From assembly GCA_022495005.1 (NCBI GenBank), contig JAGYXB010000083.1, positions 124,001 through 188,000 on the forward strand: a stretch of DNA of 64,000 bases. The letters run 5' to 3'. A program made the translations under genes and the position numbers. The notes beneath the pieces are model-generated. The model had not been told where the DNA came from. It was given only the letters and a program-made list of their open reading frames with translations, and made no database searches. Positions within the stretch are counted from its first letter, which is position 1; every line of letters starts with the position of its first letter. Source of the DNA: Rhyacophila brunnea. Its lineage: Eukaryota > Arthropoda > Insecta > Trichoptera > Rhyacophilidae. Of this stretch, positions 33,250 through 46,000 are shown piece by piece.

Positions 33250-36200
33250 ATGGTAATTTATAAATATTTACGCCCACAAATTTACCGATTTTCTAATAAT
33301 ATTGTTCTAACTTACTTATATTTTGTATATGTCGATCTCTAGCAGTAATATATTCTGATGAATATCGATTTCATAAGTTGTGCCAAGTTCTCTAAAATGT
33401 TGTGCTGTCTTAATTTTTACCGAAATTATTGTAATCTGATTTATTATTTCAGGGTGGAAATGTATCCCAACTGGAAAGAGATATCGGCTCTGACCAATTT
33501 CCCCCGAACGAGCATTACTTTGGACTTGTAAACGTAAGATGCTTCTCGTTTTATCGCACTAGTAATGTACTGTATTACTGCTTTCTTGTTAGGTCGAAGT
33601 AGACGTGACAAAAGAATTCAAAAATACCTCCGTTAACAATATAATAAACGCTAAAATATGCAATATATGAGTACCTAATGTTTAAAATCCATCATTTTTA
33701 ATTAGCCTTCCAAGACAATATAATTATGCCACTTAATTCTGCTCTTCAGTGTAGTACTTAATTGGTAGATACCCCACATCTTAAGTCATGGATTGTGGAT
33801 TCGAATCCTGTATCTTGTAACGAAATATGAACTGTTTATTGATGTGTGTGTTAATCAAGAGTATGGACATAACAGTGTGCGCAAATGGCGAACAACCATT
33901 CCTCATAAAAAGTCAGTTATTAAAACCTATAACAATGGTGGAGGCCTTCATCCAGTTGTAGATTGACCCCGGCTGATGATGATATATCTAATGGTTTTAT
34001 AGAAATGTATTGGCTGATTCATTTCTTTAATTAGTATTATATAGGTAGGTACTCAGTTTGGGATTATACTTTTTAAACTTAAAAAATATGAAATATTGTG
34101 TTAATTACTTTAAATGCATTAATACTTAGTAACCTTAATTATAAATAACTGAACAACATATTTTTATCATTACTTTTGGATATGACGTGTCTTATCGATC
34201 AATAAATTTGTTAACCTATAATTTGAAAACAAGACAGTCTCGGGCATTCAGCGCTTAAGTATAAATTATTTTACAGGATTCAGTTATTGCTATTTTTAGA
34301 AAATAGGTAGTTACACATAGTAAAATATCTTTGGTCAGATTGAGTATTCTTAAAAAGTATTATTTTTTGAATTTTTTTAATCATAAATATATATTTTTTG
34401 AGGCGGGTTTATATGTTTCTATGCTGCTGTGAGGTGTTATTGATATGATGACAATCGACAGGTTACATACTTAATAATAATTCATCTCAAACCATCGTTC
34501 TGTGAAATATAAACCTGTCCTGATTCAGATTTACCCCATGGAATACGCCAACCTATTAAAGGGCATTCAACATACGATCAACAGACTGCATAACAATTCG
34601 TTACACGTTGATTTGTAACGCGATCAACACAAAGAAAACTAACGTTATGTGCAATAGCACCTGTCCTGATCCAGATTTATCCTTGATTAGTGACGGGCTC
34701 AGACGTGTCAACAGTTTTAAATACCTAGAGGCGTATATCAAAGTCAAAACTTTGCAAAAAGAATGGGAATGGCTGGCTCAACTCAATTCTGAGTGTCTGG
34801 GATTCACAACTGTGTTCGGTTACAACGAAATGCCTCCTCTTCGACGCTTGCATTCTGATGATACTGCTCTATGGTAACGTGTCATAGCACCTTAAGAAGG
34901 CTCCAAGGGAATGTATACAGAGTTTCGGGAACGGACGCTTGTGGCAGATACTGGGTGTATGATGTTTTGAGTGTAAGAGTAACTAGTAGCTATGGTATTC
35001 TGGTGTGACCTGGAATGATGCCAGTAGACTGGCTAGCGATAATGATTCTTGGGGGCAGCACGTGGTGTCCATATGCTCCAGCTAAGGAGCGGTTATGGCT
35101 GAAAAAGTATCAAGAAGATAACATGGTGGACTTCTCGTACATCGTAGGTGAAAAAGTGAAATTGGACATGGGCTAATGTTATATGGATGCATTAAAAGAG
35201 CCTTAACCTGGCCGGCTTTTTCTTCAAGCCATCTGGGTTCCGGCGTCCTAGTAGGTCGCTAAAAGCCATTCATAGGATATATACGGTAGAGCTACAAGAT
35301 ACTGACATAACTTGGTAAGATGCATGAAAACTAGTGAGTGCTTGGGATTCTTGGATGCGTCCCGTGTCCATATGGTCTAAGTAAGAAGTAGTAGATGTCA
35401 TGAACTAAGAAGAAAGAAGATAGTGAAAAAATTGTACAGTAATTTACAGGAAATATTTTGGCATACATACTAAACTTGAAAATATCTAAGTGATAGACAT
35501 AGTGCACTATAATAATTCTATGACGATATGGATAAATTTCATTAAACAACGCAAATAATTTATAAGGTATAGAGGACAGGAACATCAAATAAGATGAAAC
35601 AGATGATTACTATGGTTGTATCACCCATCTTTCTATTTTCTAATTATTTATCTTTAATATGTATTGTTATTTTCTCTTTGCAGTTTGGAAACACATGCTA
35701 CAGTAATTCCGTACTACAGGCCTTATATTTCTGCCGCCCTTTTAGAGAAAAAGTTCTCGAGTATAAAGCAAAAAATAAAAGAACCAAGGAAACACTTTTG
35801 ACATGCCTCGCCGATTTGTTTTATAGTATAGCCACACAAAAAAAGAAAGTGGGATCGATAGCCCCAAAAAAGTTTATCGCAAGACTACGTAAAGAGAAAG
35901 GTAAAATCAATTATTTGGAGAAGACTCCTGATAATTCATTGAACTAAAAAAAATATATACCTTCAACCGATTTGAATTGAATTTCTAATTTATTACCAAA
36001 TTTTTCAAATAGTTAAAAATTCTTACAATTTATATTATAGTGGATGGTCTATGATTTATTGGAATATTAAATTTGAATCATTCATTCATCTTTAAATTTT
36101 TTATGGAATAATTCTAAAGATTGTTATAACTTTCTATAGTGAAATTATTTTATCCACACGGAATACAGTATAAAAATAATTTGTATTGGGTTGTTGATTA

Positions 36201-39200
36201 AATTATTTTCTTTATTATTTACAGAAGAGTTCGATAACTACATGCAGCAGGATGCACATGAGTTTTTGAATTTCCTCATAAATCATATAAATGAGATTAT
36301 ATTGGGTGAGTATTTTTAATTGTTTTCTCAAGGTGATGATTAGTTTTAGAGTAAATGCAATGTATTAGAAATATTCCTATCTTCACCAATGTATGTTTCG
36401 TACTATTGTTTGGTATATTTAATTTAAATAGTGGTTTTATTTACGGTGAAAATATGAGAGATAAGCATAGAGTAGGAAATAAGTAGAGAGAAGCAATGTT
36501 CCCTGTAAAGTGTGCGCGCGCACATGTTTTCATCCCCTGCACAGTCCTCACACAAACTTTTTCGAAAAGAAAGTTTCCTTTCCCAGATTTTAGTAATAAC
36601 TACTGGTGTGTTCAGTGTATGTAACAAACATTTCAAGTGAACAATACGATTGAAATAAGAAATTTTTGACAAATTGCTCTCGAACTGCTCTAAGTCTCGG
36701 TTTCATGCATTAATTGTTGATGAAAGTATCTGTGCTAAAATGCTAATTTAAAAATATAAATTTTAATGAAAAATTATATGATTGTGTTTGTGGGGGGGGG
36801 GAGGGGGGGGGTGTAAATTTACTTACCTGGAATAGTTGTAATGAAAGTGAATTTGGACAGTCAAAAAATTACATACATACTAGTAAACCCATTTCACTAC
36901 ATTTTAAAGCAAATCTGGTTCAATATTCAAGCGTTTCTATGGGATATTTGAAGCCAGCGTTGCTAAGATAGCGTTTACATTGCCAGACCTTGCATTTTTG
37001 GATAGTCATCTTGCTTGAAAATCAACATGCTGACCTAACTTGGCAATAAAATAAATGTAACACACGATAAATTTAAGTGATGTCCAAATTTAGTATCTGC
37101 ATTAATATTTAGATGTTTGGATTATATTTTATTAGTTACGAAACAATACATTCTTCTTCAATATTTTTGGTCTCATGAAAACAATGTCCATAAAATAAAT
37201 TATGACTTACTTTTTAATTATGAGTTTATTTTTAATTTTGTAAAAATCTAGCATTTTTTTCTGCCAACTAACTTGTTTTCTTACCCTCTGGTCTATTTTT
37301 ATGAAGCAACAGTGTTTGAAGCTGTTTGTCCCATAGAAAATGTTTGATTCAATGCCATACATCACATGCATATTTTGCAAACTAAATGCGTAGTTAAAGT
37401 CTGGCAAAAAAACCTCATAAGTTAGCAACGCTAGTCAAATTTAGTCTACCAGTTTGGTTTCATGCATCATACAATTAATTAGATTTACAATATAACACCC
37501 GATTGTCCTGACCAATTAAAAAGTACAATAATAGTGTGTAATAGTACTTGCAAAGATATCAACATAAATGTAACTGAAACTGTCTGATTTTTCATACATC
37601 TGCGTGGAATCCTTCCACATCAGCACCTTTTAATCTTCAATTATTTCTTATTCTATTAATATCTAATACCTTGGATCTTATTCCTGATGGTATAGTCACT
37701 CTCTCACATTTTCTCATCAAAGTTTTCACTGCCACCAGTAAGATTTTCCGGCTCAGTTATTTCTAAGATATCTTTCTCATTTGTAGGATGTTTTCTCCGT
37801 AATACTTCCTACGGAAATATAATTCTAAAATCGTGTTAGGTGTAAAAATATTTAAAAATAATCTGTCAAAATTGACATCTAATCCTCCTGTATTGGGTGC
37901 AAAATCGACTTAACTCTGGGAGTCAAAAACTATTCAGATGACTGGTTTTGTGAACGCTCGGCATTCTAATGTACTTACTAATAGACCTTCTTCTTGCCTG
38001 TTGCAGCTGAACGAAATCAAAATCCATGCAAGCCAAAGTCGGGGTCCGGCGACAGCAGTAGTAGTTCGAATCACGAGCCGACGTGGGTGCACGAGATATT
38101 CCAAGGCATTCTCACCAGCGAAACCAGATGTTTGAATTGTGAAACCGTTAGTAGTAAAGATGAAGACTTCTTCGACTTGCAAGTTGACGTCGATTTGAAT
38201 ACGAGCATCACGCATTGCCTCAGATGCTTTAGCAATACGGAAACACTATGCAGCGACAACAAGTTCAAGTGTGACCACTGCAGCAGTTATCAGGAAGTCA
38301 AAAAAGGATGAGAGTGAAGAAGCTTCCTATGATCCTAGCTCTCCATTTAAAACGTTTTAAATATATGGAACAATACAATCGCCACATTAAAGTGTCACAT
38401 AGAGTTGTTTTCCCTTTAGAGCTGAGATTATTTAATACGGTGAGTTATTACTCCAAATAAAAATATAAATGGTTTTCATCGGGTACAATACAATATTAAA
38501 TTTATCATAGTCACAGGAAATATACAATATTGAAATTGTCATGTATATTTGAATGACATTATGCAGTTTTGTTGGTCTCAATCACGATGAAAAAACTGGC
38601 CACCTATACGATTTTTCTTCATTTTATGTTGCACCTGTTCGCAAAACGATCTGTTCAATAGTTCTTGTATGGTAATACAAGGTATATTATATAAACTATA
38701 AAGCCATAATAATTGGTTGGAAGGGGTTATTGCAAGACAACGATATGCCACAGAAACAGTTTGGAAATATGAGCAATTTAATGTTATTGTTCGTTGTTCA
38801 CATATTCTTGATCAACATCACTATTGTAGCAGGAAAAATCACTATCCTTATTTAAAATGTTCGATATATCGCACAAATAATTATTTTTTTTGGAGCAAGA
38901 AGGCGTGGATGACTGATATCATTTTATAACCCATTTTAGAGCAAAATTTGAATTTGCAAGAACTCACGATGGCCGCGTGGGTTAATCGTTGGTCTATAGC
39001 GTCTTGGGTCTCGGGTTCGAATCCTGGGTCTGACAAGTACACATTTTGTTTTTCATTTGTGTTTGAGTCAGAGTATGGACCTGATAGGTTGAGCAAGTTG
39101 CTGACATCCATTTCTCGTAAAAACAAAATCTGTTAATACAAACCTCCACCTTGTGGAGGCCCATGATCTTATTAGGATCGGATATGGTCGGACACATAGA

Positions 39201-40437
39201 TCATATTGAGACGTCAATCATATCTATTATTTTTAAAATATGGTTGATTTCTGAAAAAAAACCCCAGTTTCCTGGGAATATTCCACATGATCAGACAACT
39301 CCTCACTTTGATTCCAGCAATGAACCCTTTGGTTTGCAACTATAATAATTACCACTTATTATTACAATCGTAAAATTGTCATGACATGTTAGTTGTAGCA
39401 TAGTTATATTATTGTAATAAATTCTGTGTTTTTTATTTACAGTCTGATGACGCCGTCAATCCTGATAGACTGTATGATTTGGTAGCCGTAGTCATTCACT
39501 GTGGATCAGGCCCAAATCGAGGTCACTACATTAGTATAGTCAAAAGCCATGGATTCTGGCTGCTATTTGATGACGACATGGTAGATGTAAGTTTTTTATA
39601 TTATTTATTCTATTTCTTCTACATACTTCGGGGTTTCACCTTTAAACATCTTCAGGGCCTATGATAAAGATAAGCATTTTTTGATTATATACCAAGATTG
39701 TAAAAATTAATATATAGTTGTATTTAATTGTCTCAAAACACCGTGGATGTGACCGTCTCCCAGAAAGGTTTCTTAACTCATTTAGTGCTGACACCGCGAC
39801 TGGCCATTAAATATAATTAACATGATATTTAAATGTGGTAATTAAATATTAATTAACTGGTCAGCAGTGATTGTGTTAACAGATCTCTTACGAGAAATGC
39901 TTTTTAACTATTCGATTGACGCATTGGGTCCATGTTTTGGATTCAAACATGTGAATTTTCTAGATGCAGACATGGTGGGCACTCAGTTAGAAACTCTTAA
40001 TCTATGGCATTTGTGTATTTACCATAGTTAGATATAGAGCCTGAAGATGCAGAAAGGCGAAACCCATATGCAGTCGAATTTGGTTATTACGAGGAAGATG
40101 GGACCGACTGAATTTGCTCGCTATAAGCGGTACTCGTTATATCAGAGAATAGGTATTTTTAAATGAGCGGTCACATAATAAAAAAAGTTGAAAATGAAAA
40201 ATCTGAAAACCATCGTAAAAATCCCCAAAACAAGCATAGCCTTCATAAACTACAAAAGAAGTCAATTTCCTGCAAGTAGTGTTAGTCGATAGTAGGTGTT
40301 AACATCCCATTAATATTTTTTGTTTACAGAAAATTGATGCATCGACGATTGAAGATTTTTATGGACTTACGTCGGACATACAGAAATCATCTGAAACCGG
40401 ATATATACTTTTTTATCAATCGAGAGATTGCACCTAG
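33250..40437 (+). CDS. Usp12-46: Ubiquitin-specific protease 12/46
   Basis: A deubiquitinase (peptidase C19) that in other animals works with WDR48/UAF1 and WDR20. Exons: 33250-33252 (proposed ATG-only coding part, inferred), 33453-33533, 35684-35900, 36225-36305, 38007-38439, 39443-39586, 40330-40437 (TAG). Phases agree at all joins and the total is about 355 residues, the family length. Motifs: [18 protein letters not shown] with the catalytic Cys, [25 protein letters not shown] and CDHC of the zinc site, [13 protein letters not shown] in the second frame, and [20 protein letters not shown] with the catalytic His, followed by DDD. One break exists: six A bases at 38300-38305 where the frame needs seven, so that translation would stop after VKKG. 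All else is intact, so a sequencing or assembly indel is likelier than a dead gene. Signal AATAAA at 40622. Confidence 0.95.
33733..33985 (+). repeat. tRNA-derived SINE B copy in USP12/46 intron
   Basis: GGATTCGAATCCTG (B-box type) is followed by a body with GAGTATGGACATAACAG, GCGAACAACCATTCC and GGTGGAGGCCTTC, shared with the 38965-39190 copy and with fragments near 54545 and 60430. No clear target duplication. Confidence 0.6.
34560..35220 (+). pseudogene. Non-LTR retrotransposon RT fragment
   Basis: An open stretch (34608-34877) reads [10 protein letters not shown] and [15 protein letters not shown], the region between the RT palm and the thumb of RTE/Jockey-like LINEs. In shifted frames it continues as [20 protein letters not shown] and RLWQILGV, equivalent to the usual LLYG(C/A)E.W block. 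Several frameshifts and stops; dead. It lies in the first long USP12/46 intron. Confidence 0.7.
36953..37436. repeat. Imperfect TIR element in USP12/46 intron
   Basis: AGCGTTGCTAAGATAGCG..TTGCCAGACCTT at the left is mirrored by AAGTCTGGCAA..GTTAGCAACGCT at the right, around ~400 non-coding bases. No convincing target duplication was found. Confidence 0.4.
38965..39190 (+). repeat. tRNA-derived SINE B copy
   Basis: The first ~75 bases look like a tRNA: GATGGCCGCGTGGGTTAATC then CTCGGGTTCGAATCCTGGG (B box). The body contains GAGTCAGAGTATGGACC and CATCCATTTCTCGTA, then CCACCTTGTGGAGGCCCATG. It lies in the USP12/46 intron between 38439 and 39443. Confidence 0.7.
39779..39882. mobile_element. piggyBac-type MITE with TTAA ends
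   Basis: Starts at TTAA with CTCATTTAGTGCTGACACC and ends CTGGTCAGCAGTGATTGTG before TTAA; the two ends are imperfect inverse copies. A related element lies at 21037-21142 in opposite direction. Inside the last USP12/46 intron. Confidence 0.6.
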
Positions 40438-41289
40438 AAAGCACGCTTTATTATTTTGTTTTTATTTGAATGTTTGAGTTGAAAGTAAATGACTAGAATG
40501 TGACTAATCAATGTGTAAAATATTCACCTCATGTGTACTATTACAGCATATTGTTATTTGTTAATATCTTAAATCTATTATATTGCATTTTATTGTTTGT
40601 ACATAGAAAAATTTAATATGTAATAAAAACTGTAAACTTTTAAATTTGGTGTATTTTTTATAATATTCCTGCGCCAATTAAAAATGTTATAGATTAATTT
40701 TATTAAGAGTCTTTTCATAGAATGTTGGAGACCAATCTTCAAGTTAGTAGCACCATAAATTAATATAATGTTCCGGCGAAGATTTATTATAGAAACTTAA
40801 AATTTTGGCCCCCATCTATTTTCAGGGTTCCACCCGCAGAACAGATAATAAATAGAATACCGATAGGCTATATTTAATACGCCGCAGTTGAAGCAGGGTT
40901 TTTGAATGTGTGAGTGTACTATGAAAATGAAGCACACATTATGCACGTGCAATAGTGTGTAATACACCAACATTAAATGAGCGTAAATGCATAAACCGAG
41001 AGCAGTTTTTAGTATTCGACGTACAATGTATTCTTGACACCTGTGTAAGTTTAACCTGGATTCTTCCTTACTTGAGCGGTTACCTGCTATCGCCTTACCC
41101 GTTGGGTATTTCAGTTCCCATTATTTCTGAGTTCCCTGGTTCCACCAATTACAAAATTATGAGTTAGTTATTACCACCATAAAACAGATATCAACTGAAA
41201 ATGAATCGAATCACATGATAATCATGGAAATTGAAGTTTTGTCTGCCATTTTAGTATTTGCAAAATAATTTCAAATTAGTTTTCGGCAG

Positions 41290-41600
41290 CATAAAACACA
41301 TCTACAGTGTTGAGTTGTGGACCTTGAGAATAAGGGAGCAGAAGGTAATAATTGATGCCTTTGAAACGCGGTATTGGCACCGAATGCTTTGTATTTCCTA
41401 GATAGAGCACAGGACTAACCAATCAAATCATCCAGATAAAGTAATGGCTTTCGTCAGTGTCTCAAGCTGTATTCTGCAGTTATTTGGACATATTGTTCGG
41501 CGCGGACCTGGTAATCTGGAGACCGTTTGGTTTTGGGTAGCCTCCAGGGAAGACGAAGCAAAGAGTATCAGCGCACTTGAGCGACCAAGTGAATGAACTT
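41290..41600 (+). pseudogene. LINE (RTE/Jockey-like) C-terminal fragment
   Basis: Reads YSVELWTLR, then IDAFETRYWHRMLCISWIEH and LFGHIVRRGPGNLE, the typical C-terminal block (W..RML.I.W.EHRTN, ..FGHI.RR) of endonuclease-RT type LINEs. Stops and shifts are present. Confidence 0.7.
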
Positions 41601-43045
41601 ACTGGGGGATAGGATGGTGAGGGCTGGAGACCGAAGATAACTCCATTTCAGGGTGCAACCTCCAGCTGTGAGGAAATGACCGAGAAGAGAAAATATATAC
41701 ATATCTACACCGATAATCAATGAAATCATCCAGCCAATGTCTTTCATGAACGCTGTGAAGATAAGTCAGATGGTACTTGCTGAACACAAGTCAGAGCACT
41801 TTCTGTGACTTTACAGTAAACAGTAAGAATAAGATATTGCATTAAATGTTATTAATAAGTTTAAATGTCTTGTTTCCCATGACTACTGAGGAATAGCAGT
41901 GAGACCAGTTTGGCGGAACCCTTGGGAGTTATATTATCTCGCAGAACATCTACTTGGGACACATCAGCAATATTTATAATCTTCACATCTACCATCAAAA
42001 GTTGTATTATTCATATTCTCTCGCCTTCTTAGAATGTCCTACTCTAAGCAAGGCATGACTCGCCTACTGCACAGCATATTACTGCCGATAGGGTTGGTAA
42101 ACAATTATTGTTAATACACAACTGAATTCCTCAATTTTTGTTTTCATATAGCTGTTCTCTCACCATGTAGAATTAGCTGATTCAATATCTAAACCTTAAG
42201 TTTCAAAATATACACTCGATTTCTTAACTGTGGCCGCACAATTGACATTTCTATGGAAACGTCTGGTGGCCGTGCCAAATTTCACTTTTGTTGTGATTGT
42301 AAAAAATACTTATAATTAACTAGTATACCAGCAGAAATTTCGTTAAGTCAGAAACAGACTATTTTAGACATGATCTTACCACAAGAACACATTATGGATC
42401 ATCTGAGTGTGGAAAGAAATTTAAGACAAGTCATATATATTCAACCAATTTTATAAATATTATTCTGTAAAGCGCTGGTAACCGCAGTAAAATCACCAGG
42501 GCCGCCCGCACATGAGAACCACTGCACTAGTGCTACAGCTATCTAGATACTGCAAAGGAAAAAATGATTTTCTTGCATTACAGCTGTGTTAACCTTCAAT
42601 GCACAGTAATTGAAAATCAGTCCAACTGAAGTGGGTCAAATATAATTTGAACATGTCATTAACACACACTAAAATTAATTTATGATTCAATGTTAATTGA
42701 AAGGTATACATACATTATAACACAACTTTTCAAAGGTTGGATCACACAGACTGAATGACCATAAAAACATGGCAATGTTCTCCTGACCAGAGCTCAAGCT
42801 CCATCGACTAGTTGTAACTTTTAATAACTATACCTATAACTTTTTACGAAAAGTTATTAACTCTTCACGCAACCTATTGCGTTCTCATTATGTTATTTTA
42901 CTAGATGCAGTATTCAACCTACAACTTCAGATGCATACTCACTGGCTAATAGAAAATAGAAGATGGGAGTTTTAAGAGATTTAAAATGTTTAGAAATAAA
43001 AAAAATAGTAGTTTTCCAAAGGATTTTTAATTATTTAGAACTAGA
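41601..43045. other. Unassigned stretch between USP12/46 and RpL21
   Basis: No exon, TIR pair or SINE recognised. AT-rich, with short open frames only. Confidence 0.4.
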
Positions 43046-43053
43046 CATAAAAC

Positions 43054-46000
43054 TTAAGCGATGCACTCGTATGGGATGGGCGCGAGTACGACTGCTCCGT
43101 GTTTGCCGCTGACGAGATGTGCAGGCCTGGGTTGTTTGGGCTGTCTTTTCAAACTGAAAAGGGTTTTCTTTTCGCGGCCCTGTCGCTGCAGTTCCAAGTT
43201 CTTCTTGACACGGGAGAGGAAATCCTGTCGGCACTTGGAGTGCTTCACATGCTCAATGCGGATGTTGATCCTCTTGGGGAGGATGTTTCCACGGACACGC
43301 TTGTTCACAATGACTCCCAACGCGTGAGCGGTCACATTGAAAACTCGTCCGGTCTTTCCGTGGTATGCTTTGAAAGGCATGCCCTTTTGAACTGCACCAT
43401 TTCCCTGTAAATTTTCATCCAATTAGTGATTTTAATTTATACTAGATTATAAATATGACAATTTGACTACATATACTACATTTTAGTTAAATCTTTTGCA
43501 TGAGTAAGCTGTTAGGATAGAAGGAGTTTACAAATTATATGAAAGCTTCCCGTGTTGGGATGTAAACATCGGATTTGAGGCTGATTGGGGTCGACTACTA
43601 ATTACCAGGAAACTTCACTGACATACGATTAATAATCGTATTGTTTTGAGACACCGATTTTCAGAAGAATAACAATTGTGCCAAGTAATAAATTTCGCTT
43701 CGGTCAATGACTGACACTTAAAATGCATCTTGCACAAAACACTAAGACTGTTGCCATATATGGTATGGAGACCTGGTGCATGACTAAATCGTGGAAAAAG
43801 CATTGCGCTCATTTGAGCGTAGCGTGCCATCTTCAGACCTATTAATGATACATGGTGATATGGATAAATTACAAGCTGTACGGGGACCCTTACATTGTAC
43901 AATCCATCAAATTCAATGGCTGGGCTATGTAAACAGGATGGACGAGTCACACATGACAAAAAGACTGACATTCGGGAAACCAGGAGGCAAACAAAGACCA
44001 GCTCCGACCTTGTACAAGATGGAGGGATAGTGTCAAAGATCTCGAGCCTCGTCCGTATTTGTTTCGATTTCAGATTAGGCATTAAGTCATACACCAAAAT
44101 CTTATTAGCGAGTTTGCGTGTTGATACCTACATAAAATTTTACTTTGCGAGCCTATCTTTAGTTATTTTGAAGAAATACTTTTCAGCCCAAGTTACAGTA
44201 ACATACAAAAGGGCCACGACAGTCACCCCATATAGGAAAATACACAGCATGCGTGCCCGCCAATGCTGGATAACTCAAAGATAGGTCTTCCTAGACGGTC
44301 ACCGAAGACCCCCATGGCGATCAAACTGTTTATCACACTAATACGATTTGCTGGGTGGCGAGTAAGAGATCAATAATAGGTACATTATACAACCCAAAAT
44401 TATTCGAGCTCCTCATTCATACACTAATTTTAGACCATGTTCAGTTGTTGTGGTCTTGCCAAAAAGTAGATGACAATTTATATGGTTTTAGGTCTAAAAC
44501 TAATTTGAAATGTTGTGCATGTATATGACGTGATAGATGAATTACGATAAAAGCAATAGATTGAGCTAATAATTTTATTATTAATGTAATGTGGGTTGGG
44601 TCCGTATAAATACAATATTTTCCAGCAACTTTTGATAAGATTTTAATGATTGTTGAAATTTAAAAAATCAGTAAAGAACATTCAACAAGTGTGACGATTA
44701 CTTTTCATTGCTACAAACTTTATATTCAATATGAATAAATGAGATCGTATTGTGAAGGTATCATACTGCAGCTGTCAAACCTCTCTAAGGTAGTAGTCCC
44801 CCTTTTGGGTCTTTTTACTGGTTCTCCGCCACCCCTCACTGTTATCAGTCGGTGAGCGCAGTGTTGCCAACCGAACTATAATTATAGTACATTTTGGTTC
44901 GTGTACTATTAAAAAAGTAACATTTTCGTACGCTTACTATTAAAAAAGTATTGTACATCAAAAGTACCACAATTTTGAAAAATGGAATTAATTGAATTCG
45001 CCGGTGCGAATATTCCCCATTGCTTATTTCAGTGCGTTTAAAAGTTGTCTATATTGTTGATGTTTAAAGTTCCATAAAATGTCCGTACTTCAATTATAGC
45101 AAATTGTAATAACGTGAAGCGAGGGACGTAGTAAGCATAATCTATATAATATAATACAAGACGACTCTCGTGGTGCAGTGTGTAAGGCGCTGGCCTTCCA
45201 CCCGAAAGTTCTGGGTTCGATTCCCGGTCATGACAAAAACATCTATGTGTTTTTCTCAAAGCCTGGGTGTTTGTGTTTGTTCAAAATTACTAACAACCAC
45301 CTTGTACGAAAAAGCAAGGACATGGTTATTAATAATTCTAAAAAAAAAAAATCTATATAATATAAATAATAGAAGATCTCAGTGTATGATATTAGTCTAT
45401 GGACGCAGTCTTGCGTTGTATACTCTAAAAAACAAACGTGACAGTTAATGACGGCGGCCGGTATCGTAAGGGGTGTTTTAATAAAGGAGATCATCGGAAT
45501 TTCTCGAATTCTCCGTTATATTTATGTGACACACAAAAAACTTACATTTTCAACACGTCCTATAATTTTTGCCTTGGACTGCGTACTATAATTCGATGAC
45601 AAAAGGATAGCTGAATTCCAAAATGGCGACTGACAAGATAAAGACGACGGAGAACCAGTAAAAAGCACTTCCCTTTTTCTAGATTAGAAAAATTCGTTAG
45701 GTTTTGGTTTGTTTTAGGTCTCAAAAAACTACCACCACAAAAATGATATGGTATATTTAAAATCCGCCATCGCACATTGTTGCATAGTCGAATTGTGTTC
45801 ATTATTTGTGTAATACAATAATTGCAATTATTGTACAAATTGGGATGACCATCCATTTTTAAATGTGATTTCGGGCAATGTTCCCAGTTTAAAAAAAATT
45901 ATATGGAGTAAGTACTGTATTTTTACCTAACGTAGAGTTAATAATATTATGGAGATATCATTAGAAAAGTAATTACAATAAAAAGAACTGCAAATTTGAT

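Noticed and set aside
36791..36812. G-rich run as a G-quadruplex or telomere-like site
   Set aside because: Plain G homopolymers interrupted by single A; similar short runs occur at 16818 and 21328 and show no further structure.
45159..45233. True tRNA-Gly gene
   Set aside because: The acceptor ends do not pair, and it sits at the head of a unit with an A-tail and target duplications, so it is a SINE head.
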